Source of the DNA: Sycon ciliatum
Taxonomy: Eukaryota > Porifera > Calcarea > Leucosolenida > Sycettidae
Reading direction: 5' to 3'
NCBI RefSeq assembly: GCF_964019385.1
Contig: NC_088646.1
Coordinates: 14,091,405 to 14,155,404 of the forward strand
DNA length: 64,000 nt
Shown here: positions 55,884 through 64,000 of the stretch, one piece after another
How positions within the stretch are numbered: position 1 is the stretch's first letter
Layout of the letters: each line of letters opens with the position of its first letter
The notes under the pieces: model-generated
What the model saw: only the letters and a program-made list of their open reading frames with translations
Databases searched by the model: none
What the model was told of the DNA's origin: nothing
Translations under genes and position numbers: made by a program

Positions 55884-56572
55884 TATCTCTTAGCCTGTCA
55901 AACCCTATATATAGGGTTTTCAGCCGCGCGTTCTATCTTGAGCTCTCTTGAGAGCCCACTTGGCTGCTATGGCAACTAGACGCCTGGGCCTACATACGTA
56001 GAATGTACGTACGGTTCTCTTGCTGAAGACCGTGATCATTTTGTTGCTGTTTTCTTCGAGTACGGTTAGTTTTAGTGCAGCGCTGTCGTAACATTTTCTA
56101 GACCCTATATCTAGGGTTTGATTTTTCACGATGGAGGAAGAGCAACTTGAGTTAGTGGAGACGAACTCGGGCGATGAGAATGTTCCTGGCGACCTGGTGT
56201 CGACTCAGGATGATGATGTCGATGTTCCAGCAGCGTCGGATGCTCCTGAAGAAGAAGGCGAAGCATCAACAGCGGCTGTCGCAGCTGCCGCTCCCGCCAT
56301 TGCCGTTTCTGCATCAGCTGATCCACACGTGGGTCGGAAGCAGCAAATGCGGCGACACTCGCGCACGTCGTAGGAGCGCTCCTGCTAACATCAATGGCAA
56401 TGCAGTGAAAATATCAAAAAAAAACCAAGTGAAACTGTGTGTATTGTGTGCCCAGTTGTGAGGACTGATCAAACCCTTTCTTTAGGGGTCCTAACCCTAT
56501 ATATAGGGTCTTTATGTGTAGCGTTATGTCAAACCCTATATATAGGGTTTCCTGGTGACAGGCTAAGAGATA
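55884..56572. mobile_element. piggyBac-derived MITE with 17-bp perfect inverted ends
   Basis: TATCTCTTAGCCTGTCA at the left and its exact complement at the right, with ACCCTATATATAGGGT-type palindromes just inside both ends. The layout and tip sequence (CTCTTAG(C/T)CTG) match the autonomous copy at 22940-25689, so that family is the likely source of transposase. Confidence 0.87.
56131..56373 (+). pseudogene. Remnant of a piggyBac transposase N-terminus
   Basis: An 80-codon frame starting MEEEQLELVETNSGDENVPG has the acidic, Ser/Ala-rich character of the N-terminus of the 23657-25477 transposase and lies inside the related MITE. The catalytic core is absent. It is probably an internal-deletion derivative. 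Confidence 0.55.
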
Positions 56573-56732
56573 GCTGGAATAGAATCACGACACCCGTCGT
56601 GACACTCCCCCCAGAAAGACGGGAACGAAGTTAGTTACATACACGTATATGAAGATAAGAAATTGGGAGACGATAGATGGAAAGAGAAAGACAATACGAA
56701 TTTTAACTATGATGCTGGCAAACAAGTCATCT

Positions 56733-58284
56733 TCACAACTTGTCGCTGTTGATTAGCTGCTGGAGTTGCTGGCGTTGCCTTGCAGGAGCTGCACGCTGCG
56801 GACGACCAGGCGGCGGCGTGGCGGCAGCGGCGGGTGTGGCTGTGGCGGCGAGTGTATCTGCGGCAGCGGCTTCGGCGGCGGGTGCTACATCCTCGCATTC
56901 CAGAGCATACAGAAGGCGCAACGGGCGTTTCAGCTGGCGTTTGTCTGCAGTGATGACTGTCGCCGACCGGATGTGACCGTCGGCGCTAACCTGGAGATCA
57001 ACAATCCTAGCGAGCCTCCAGGTAGCTCTTGGTGCGTCATCAGTCAGCAAGACAATTGAGCCGACTGCTGGACCCGCTGTGGTGGCTCTATCACGCTGTT
57101 GAAGTCGCTGATGGCGGTCACGCAGTTCCGCCAAGTACTCATTGCGCCACTGTTGCCAGAAGGCATTCAGCAGGCGCTCACCCTTTGCCCACAGGGTGAC
57201 CAGGTCGTGTGCTGGGGTGGCGTTCGGAACGTACTCCGGGTCGTTCGAATTGTCCGGCGAGGGCAGTGGTAGAGCTGTCGTAGTCCGGTGACAGAGAAAT
57301 GCCGATGGTGTCAGCACAGCCGCGATGTCGTCACCGACGTATGTCAGCGGTCTCGAATTCAGGACTGCCTCGACTTCGCTCAGCATCGTCACCAGCTGTG
57401 ACAACTGAAGCCGGGCGTTGCCGAGGGTCTTGCGCAGGCAGCGCTTTGCAAGCCCAACCATGCGTTCATAAAACCCGCCCATCCAGGGCGAGAGAGGCAC
57501 GATAAACCGCCAGCATATCCTGGCAGATGTCAGAAGGTGCTGAAGGTCGTCACTTCGCACCGACGTCTCGAATGCCGTGTCCAGGGTCGTTCGCGCCAGA
57601 GCGAACTGAGGCGCGTTGTCGCACACAATAAGTTGGGGTGCGCCACGTCTTGATATGAAGCGCCGGAGCGCTAGCAGGAACTCAGACGTTGTCATGTGTT
57701 CAACACACTCCATATGGACGGCTCGTGTCGTCATACATGTGAACAGTGCCACCCACACTTTCTGTGGCTCTGCTTGCCGGAAGACGTACAGGGGGCCAAA
57801 GTAGTCCAGGCCAGTATTGGTGAACGCAGTGGCTCTGGAGACTCGTTCCATTGGCAATGGCGGGAAATCGGGCGTCGCAAACGGCAGTCCTTGAACGCGC
57901 TTACACATCACATATTCGTGTATTGCTTTCTTTGCCGCGGCACGACCAGTGGGTATCCAGTACTCCGTGCGGACTCGCGCGAGCGTGTGCGCGACACCAT
58001 TGTGTAGCACTTTCTGATGCGCTTGCCGGATGACAAGTAGCGTGATGTGGTCCGCGGGGGGGCAGGAGAGCGGGAAACTTGGCGCTGTCTGCTAGGTCAG
58101 CGTTCTCCAAGCGCCCGCGGCAGCGGATGACGTCATCGGGGCCTTGAAAGAGCTTGAGCTGGATGAGCTGTTGCTGCTTTCCTTGGCGTAGAGCGGTGAG
58201 GACATCGGCGTACTCTGATGCCTGCCCGTGCTTGTGTTGTATCTCGCTTTTCTCTACCTGCTCCCAGTCCCGTGCCATCTCCAC
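56733..58284 (-). pseudogene. BEL/Pao integrase with one frameshift
   Basis: The N-terminal part (58284 to about 58060; RCRGRLENADLADSAKFPAL) continues in another frame from about 58050 (LHNGVAHTLARVRTEYWIP). The slip coincides with a run of seven C on the minus strand near 58058-58064. The core has TNTGLDYFGPLYV, VHMECVEHM, VCDNAPQF and ERMVGLAKRCLRK, carrying the DDE residues, then the DUF5641-like tail (GSIVLLTDDAPRATWRLARI). A low-complexity Ala/Thr/Pro C-terminus ends the frame. Confidence 0.88.
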
Positions 58285-58289
58285 ATTTA

Positions 58290-59429
58290 TACAAAGGGAC
58301 GACGATAACTACATTTAGAAGACTGTTTATTGACACGACGAAGAAACACAACTAGACATGACGAACTCAAGACGAAGACATGATGAACTCTCAAGACGAA
58401 GACGTGATGAACTCAAGACGAAGACTGCTTTTCACACCACAGCAACACGCGCATGCACCAACATGACGTACACACGACGTACACAAAATAACGTACTACA
58501 ACATAACTCCCTCCCAAGAGTAGAATCGTCCTCGATTCTAATAGTAAACAGAGGAAAAAGAGGAAAAGACCACGCAAATCACTCAATCATACCACACCAG
58601 TCACACCCATGAATAAAACACCTCTGCCTGCACTGCAGATTATTAAAAAAACTCTGTCCGCCCACCCAGAACACCAGCCACGATCGCTGTCACACGTGTG
58701 GGAACTGATAACCTCAAAAACTCAAACTAACTAACGTGTTACTTCCTTTACAAAACGGTATCTTGTAAGGCTGCTTTGGCTCAACGCGAGCGCATCTTGG
58801 GTTCACTTAGACTCAAAACTGTAACTTATCACTAGACAACGTAATGAAAAACCAATGAAACAGAAACGACACGAGGAGACAAGCTCCAGGAAAAAGGGCT
58901 AGAAAACCGTATGTCGTACGTGAAGACCATGGGAACGTCGTAGGCGTACCATGGCGCAAAAGGTAAGTAAAATACTTTAGAAGACACGATAGAAAGAAGA
59001 AAGAAGACTGTATAATCAATTGCTTGTATGCTTGTATGTATGCTTGGTGCGAACCATTAGTTTGTGACAATACTCTTATTCATGCAATCTCTAACAAGCA
59101 TGCAATATCTGACAAGCATGCAATATCTAACAAGCATGCAATATTCCACACTCCCTCCAGATGAGAGCTTAGAAATTAGTGTACTACATGTACCTGACTC
59201 ATTCCTACAACAGCGTGATGCTACTAGAGTACAGAGCATGGTGCAACGTGATGCTCTCATCAAACACAGAATATTGCTGCTGCAGTTCTATAAGGAGCCA
59301 ACATTAATCAGTTGCTGTCTGGCCTTATCAGCTGACCGGGCAGCATCTCTCTTCGGACGCATGGCGCCGGGGTGCGCACCAGATTACTGGATAGCGCCGA
59401 CTGCCATGACCGTGGTAGGTGTCGCCTTC

Positions 59430-59485
<56 letters not shown>

Positions 59486-59490
59486 ACTTC
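58290..59490 (-). mobile_element. Insertion between RNase H and integrase, with LTR-like features
   Basis: On the minus strand two purine tracts are each followed by possible LTR starts: CTGGAGGGAG then TGTGGAATATTGC (59150), and TTGGGAGGGAG then TTATGTTGTAG (about 58506). AATAAACAG (58324-58332) may be a polyadenylation signal. Four copies of CATGCAATATCTAACAAG lie at 59085-59145. I infer nested LTR material from other elements; boundaries are uncertain. Confidence 0.45.
59432..59484. repeat. (CT)n microsatellite at the RNase H/insertion boundary
   Basis: About 26 CT units. On the minus strand it extends the RT frame with Glu-Arg repeats that are not part of the enzyme. Confidence 0.95.
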
Positions 59491-59494
59491 TTCA

Positions 59495-61791
59495 CACTGA
59501 GATACTGCGGAGCCGCTGTCGACTTCTGCTCGGGGTTGTGGCTCGTGTAGCCGCTTCGGACCAGTGTACCAGATGGTACTGGTGAGCTCGCTGGGCTTCA
59601 CTCCTCGCGACGGCAGGTCGGCTGGGTTCGAAGCTGTTGGGCAGTAGCTCCAGCAGGACGTCGGAACGAGACGTCGGATCTCTGTAACCCGGCTCTCAAC
59701 AAACTGCTTCCAAGTTTGCTCCACTCCAGCTATCCACGCCAGTGCCACTTGGGAGTCTGACCAGCAGTGAATCTGATCAATCTTCAGATCTGCCAAAGTT
59801 GAGGAGACTGATGCCATCAGGCGAGCCAATACCAGTGCTGAAAGCAACTCGAGACGGGGAATGGTCTGTTGCTTCAGCGGCGCAACACGAGTCTTTGCAG
59901 CGACTAGCTGTACTGAAGTGCCCACTTCCGTCGTGAACACAATGTAGATCGCTGCTGCATAGGCTCTCTCGGACGCGTCACAGAAACCGTGTAGCTCGAC
60001 ACGTGTGATGTTGCCGTTCGCGTCTGTTGCGTAGTGCCGTGGCAATGAGACCGGTGGCATGGCCTTCAATTCCCGTATCATCGTCTGCCACTTGCCAAGA
60101 CACTCTCCCTCCAATGGGTCATCCCAGCCCATCTTCAACTGGCATAGTTGTTGGTGAAATACCTTGAGGGTGATGGTGATAGGTGCCAGGAGTCCGAGGG
60201 GGTCATACAGCTTGGCTGACGCCGATAGGACTTGGCGCTTAGTTACTGGCGAGTCGACCTTGGTCGTGCTGAACACCTCGTCGACGCTGAACGTAAGACG
60301 GTCAGATGTCCTGTCCCATGGAATGCCCAGGACTTTGGTGGTGGCTGCGGATGAGCCGTTCAACATGGTCTTGGCATACGAGTCGTTGTCCACGGCGACA
60401 GTAGGCAGACCGTTAGTCGACAGTGGTGTCGCTGCGGTACCATTGACGATCTCATTCAACTCAGCGGAGTTGGAGACAAACTTGCGCAAGTTGAATCCGC
60501 CTGTTGCAAGGTGATTCTTGGCACGGTTGAACGATTCCAACGCATTTGCATTGCTGTTGCCGCCACTCGCAACATCGTCCACGTACAGACTCTGCAGCAG
60601 CTTCGTAGTGAACTCGGGATCAAACTTGGCGAGATGGTGTTGCAGGGTAGCGTTCAATAAGAATGGGCTAGCGGATACACCGAAGACAACACGCGTGAAT
60701 CGGTACGTCTTGAGTACAGGCTGAGCGCTTGTGGGATTGTCGACCCAGAGGAAGCGTAGGACGTCGCGGTCGGCTGCCTCAATCCCAACCATCAAGAACG
60801 CCTTCTCTATGTCTGCGGTGAAGGCTACCGCATGCGTTCGGAACCGGAGCAGTATGCTGGTGATCTGCTCGAGCAGCGGTGGTCCCGTGTGGATGCAGTC
60901 GTTCAGGGACGGATGCGTCTTCACCTTGGCTGAGGCATCGTACACCACACAAACCTTCGTAGTGGTCTTGTCCTGCCGAATGACAGGATGGTGAGGCAGG
61001 TAATGTACTTCGCCCACCACGTCGTGCTCTGTAGTTGGCACCTCCTCGATGATGCCCTTCTGAAGTTGCTCTTGAATTACTGCATTGTATTCCTTCAGAA
61101 TTTCTGGTGACTTCTGCAGTTTCTTGAGTGTTGACTGCAGCCGTTTCTCGGACAGACTGTAATTGTCTGGAAGCGCGCGATGATTCTCCCTCCATGGCAA
61201 CCTGACCGTGTACCTCTGCCCATCGTAGCGGATGGTCTGTTGGAACAGCTGCAGAGTGTCCGGTTCATTAGGCAAGATGCCGATGGATTCAAGCTGCCAG
61301 AACGTCTGGAGTAGCTGGACCAAAGCACTGTCTGGATCTTGCACGGTAGATGGTTCGACATCGCAAGCGTGAACGGTTGCGACGTTAGTGGAGATGATGC
61401 CTGAATTACACCTGCCTGTTGGTCCGGACAGAACCCACCCGAGGCGAGTATCGAGAGCAGTTGGCCCATCATCTACACGAACGATGTCGCCCGTGACGAT
61501 CTGCCAATAAACATCAGCGCCGAGTAGAATGTCGATGCTAGCTGAGCCGCCACAGTTGTCGGCGAGACTGAGATTCTGTAGAGACTCGTACGCTGTGACT
61601 ACATCTGCGGTGTGCTGATTTTGCATGGGTGCACAGACTGATGGAACGACGATGCAGTTGACATGAATCCGGTTGCCATCGACGCACTGAATGTCCAGTT
61701 CGACCACGTCCCGGAGTGTGCTTGGGCTTGGCTGTTCGCCGCCAAACGCGTTTATCACTACACGTTCTTGACCGGAGCGGCGCACATCCAG
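59495..61791 (-). pseudogene. BEL/Pao protease-RT-RNase H
   Basis: The frame contains the A17-type region (IDILLGADVYWQI, LDTRLGWVLSGP), an RT with CVVYDASAKV, VFGVSASPFLL and catalytic YVDD (QSLYVDDVASGG), and RNase H with HGFCDASERAYAAAIY and HCWSDSQVALAW. It is open for over 750 codons after a TAG at 61792-61794 that separates it from the protease Asp motif upstream. RT and RNase H catalytic residues are intact. Confidence 0.92.
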
Positions 61792-62237
61792 CTAAGTCAG
61801 TACCGATGATGTAGCGTACGAGCGTTGGCTCCCACCGTCTAGCATTACTCGTACAGGCACTTTTCGATCTGGACGTTGAGGCGAGACCACCGAGGTCTGT
61901 GCAGTTTGTAGAAATACAGCTCCGCTGTCGCTGACAGTAGCTGCGGTTGTTGACGAAAACACTGACTTCGACCATTTTCCACTTCCGCCTTGTCTAGATG
62001 GCGGAGATGATGTCTTCGCGCCAGTCCCAGGCTGCTCTGACGACTTGGGTTCGCAAATGGACGTATGATGTCGATGCTCACATTTGCTACATCTCAGCCT
62101 GGACTTGCAGTCGCGAGCCATGTGGTTCTTCTTCAGGCAGATGAAGCAACGACCATTCTTGCGTATCAGCTCCTTGCGGCGCTTGATGTCTGTGATGGAC
62201 GAACATTGCGAGGACTCGTGTCCGCGAGGACTCGGCC
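61792..62237 (-). pseudogene. BEL/Pao gag C-terminus and protease active site
   Basis: A CCHC knuckle CFICLKKNHMARDC is followed by CSKCEHRHHTSIC, then the protease motif VMLDGGSQRSY (DGG where DSG or DTG is usual). The frame is truncated at about 62237, where module B of the dispersed repeat begins (TTCGCAGCTCAGAAAATGAC). Confidence 0.85.
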
Positions 62238-62420
62238 TGTTCGCAGCTCAGAAAATGACAATGACCATACTCATCTCGTTATATAGCTGGACATAGACAA
62301 GGGCACCAGGAGAAACAGTACCATTTCTCTAAAGAACTCGCCCAGGGCTGCTGAAAGCTGAATAATAACCTATGTCCAAGTTTAGGGCTTGGTACCCGTG
62401 AATCTTCACTTCTGACATGT
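62238..62420. repeat. Dispersed repeat module B-A at the broken end of BEL gag
   Basis: TTCGCAGCTCAGAAAATGAC through GCCCAGGGCTGCTGAAAGCT to TTTAGGGCTTGGTACCCG. Near-identical to 63125-63265 for its first 140 bp. Confidence 0.8.
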
Positions 62421-62518
62421 CACAAGACTGTAGGCACGGAGATGACCAATCGCATTGCACCTAGCAGGGCCTAGATGAGGCCATCAAAGCATGCTACAAG
62501 AAGTAGAACTCCATATTT

Positions 62519-62594
62519 AGTGGAGCGGGCTTTGATTTTCCCATCAAAGCCCGCCCAGGCGGGCTTTGATTTTACGATCAAAGCCCGCTCCACT
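62519..62594. repeat. Nested perfect inverted repeats (cruciform-capable)
   Basis: The outer arms AGTGGAGCGGGCTTTGAT (62519-62536) and complement (62577-62594) enclose inner arms ATCAAAGCCCGCC (62543-62555) and complement (62558-62570). Either fold extrudes a stable GC-rich hairpin. Confidence 0.92.
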
Positions 62595-62689
62595 AGGGCT
62601 TTGATTCACTGATCAAGCTCGCTTTTTTTTACTTGACTCCGGCTCGAGAAGGTTGACAGTCGTGCTTTCAAGCGCGATAGGAAGATCGA

Positions 62690-62880
62690 AGTGCGTGTTC
62701 TTGTCAGAAATCCAATCAAAACAGTCGTGTTCACGTTCTATCAGCCAATCACAGCCCTTCGCGAAGTATTTACAAGTCCGATATGAGTTTCAAGCGCGGG
62801 TGCATGTCAGAAATGCAATCAAAACACTCGTACTCATGTTCGATCAGCCTACATCACAGCCCTTCGCGCTTCGCGCGGCG
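62690..62880. repeat. Tandem duplication, about 105 bp
   Basis: TGTCAGAAATCCAATCAAAA to ATCACAGCCCTTCGCG is repeated once with about 10% divergence. Confidence 0.8.
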
Positions 62881-62959
62881 GGCTGTGATTAGGCGATCTC
62901 ACACTCGTACTCTTGCTTGATTCCATACTTTGCGACTAAACTATTCACAGCAGTGCCAA

Positions 62960-63265
62960 ATTTTCTGCGTCACTGAATGTGGGTGCCAGCGCCCTACAAG
63001 CAAACCAAAAATCAAACCAATGAGACCACTGACATTACAGCTGGCTCATGTTATAGAGAGGTACGTTGAAATTCAAAGGTGAGCACAAATGAGCAAAATC
63101 CGACATTTTCTCACCTTTCGGCCCGTTCGCAGCTCAGAAAATGACAATGACCAGACTCATCTCGTCGTGTAGCGGGACATAGACAAGGGCACACAGAGAA
63201 ACAGTCACATTTCTCTAAAGAACTCAACCAGGGCTACTGAAAGCTGAATAATAACGGAAGGATTT
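62960..63265. repeat. Dispersed repeat module A'-B
   Basis: GTGGGTGCCAGCGCCCTACA through TTACAGCTGGC, then CGTTCGCAGCTCAGAAAATG to CAGGGCTACTGAAAGCT. Fourth copy of the family in the window. Confidence 0.75.
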
Positions 63266-63294
63266 TTTCTAGCCGTGCTGCGACCCACAGTTAA

Positions 63295-64000
63295 AGGGGA
63301 ACTGTCACCAAAAATTTTCTTTGTCTTATCTTGTAGTTCTTTGGCTCCTGATCACGATGGTGTTATTCGTTTTTCTCTGCGATGGCTGGAAGTGGGTGAA
63401 AACTTGAAAAGAAGGTGCCCAAAATTGTCCCGAAGTACCGAGTGACGTCACGCCGGACTTGACCTCCACGCGTACATTCGTCGTCAAAAACGAAGTCCAG
63501 CCCGTGTGCTGGTCGATCGAGCCAACTATTCGATGTACGGTGCACGCTTGCCTTCTGAACTCGGACACTCGATGTGTACGTTGTACACAATGAGAACGCC
63601 AAAAAGGGACAAAATATACTAAAGTCGACAGCAATTTGTCGCACTGGTACTTCCTCCACGAAGCTCCAGCTCTTTGTTTTATTTGTGATTACGAAGGAGT
63701 GGAAGGATGTTTGTTTGCTGTTAGTGTGACACACATACCTCGTGCTTGAAAATGATGTCGTTGTATCGAAGCCGAAGGTGGCGGTGTTGCCCACTCGGCT
63801 CTGAAATGAAAGACGTCGGAGTTTGTCATCGGCATCTTCAGCAACATCGCCAGATGAATCGCCTTCACGTACCTACATTGCGTTCCTTTGGGGCTCGGGT
63901 TGGTGGTGTTATCGCCGGCCGGAGGAGTACTGTTTTCTGCATACGCACTCATCATCGTGTTGTTCCTCACACGAAAAGTTCAAAACAACGACGTACTTCC
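63295..64000. mobile_element. Left part of a TTAA-flanked DNA element, running off the window
   Basis: TTAA (63291-63294) is followed by AGGGGAACTGTCACC, the same style of tip as the Kolobok copy at 4651 (AGGGGCACTCCGG). On the minus strand 63970 to about 63739 is an open frame starting MRNNTMMSAYAENSTPPAGD that ends near a GTATGTGTG donor, so it may be a first exon. No domain is recognised. The other end is outside. Confidence 0.45.

Larger units (their letters stand above)
56604..62237 (-). mobile_element. BEL/Pao LTR retrotransposon, decayed, interrupted
   Basis: The order on the minus strand is gag zinc knuckles, aspartic protease, RT, RNase H, a 1.2-kb insertion, and integrase. The 3' end has a purine tract GGGGGGAG (about 56605-56612) followed by TGTCACGACGGGTG, the start of a 3' LTR that is soon interrupted by the piggyBac MITE. 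The 5' end of gag is lost at about 62237. Confidence 0.88.

Noticed and set aside
56740-57059. Gly/Ala-rich plus-strand frames
   Set aside because: Antisense shadows of the Ala/Thr-rich integrase C-terminus.
63363-63794. 143-codon minus-strand frame
   Set aside because: Overlaps the terminal repeat of the TTAA element, starts mid-element and shows no domain. Too weak to call a gene.

Overview
This window is nuclear DNA of an animal, probably a marine invertebrate. It has spliced genes with GT-AG introns, animal-type BEL/Pao and Ty3/gypsy retrotransposons, piggyBac, Kolobok, hAT and Tc1/mariner-type DNA elements, a tRNA-like SINE head, and very long microsatellites. I see no prokaryotic, phage or organellar content. 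The species cannot be named from this sequence; a sponge or another early-branching animal is only a guess.

The one recognisable host gene is a DHX9 / RNA helicase A (maleless) orthologue on the minus strand. Its start codon is at 34785. Eleven exons can be placed by hand, and their phases join into one continuous reading frame of 472 codons. They encode dsRBD1, a Q/H/G/P-rich linker, dsRBD2, a tryptophan-containing linker and the start of the DEAH helicase core, and they stop just after the Walker A motif at 2891. The rest of the helicase must lie beyond the left edge. The gene occupies about 32 kb because its introns are full of transposons. These include a THAP-bearing Kolobok derivative, a piggyBac copy with an uninterrupted 606-codon transposase frame, a LINE fragment, and many MITEs with clean target-site duplications, several of them nested inside one another.

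Right of DHX9, 35-41 kb is gene-poor and holds more MITEs and one possible unassigned exon at 38.3-38.4 kb. From 41.1 to 44.0 kb two fragments of one reverse-transcriptase family lie in opposite orientations. A 37-bp minisatellite lies between them, and three perfect palindromes, each with a single central G, lie around the plus-strand fragment. This is the oddest structure in the window. A decayed Ty3/gypsy element (45.6-49.9 kb, minus) carries a pogo-like MITE in its protease/RT region and sits within a dispersed two-module repeat. The same repeat abuts the truncated gag end of a second LTR element.

From 50 to 56.6 kb the sequence is repeats: a (CA)n tract of about 720 bp, a (GA)n tract of about 200 bp, an LTR/PBS remnant, an 828-bp foldback and a piggyBac MITE. 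A decayed BEL/Pao element (56.6-62.2 kb, minus) follows. The right end has a cruciform-forming repeat and the start of another TTAA-flanked element. A third retroelement remnant, a BEL/Pao copy with its integrase deleted, lies at the extreme left (1-2.8 kb, plus).
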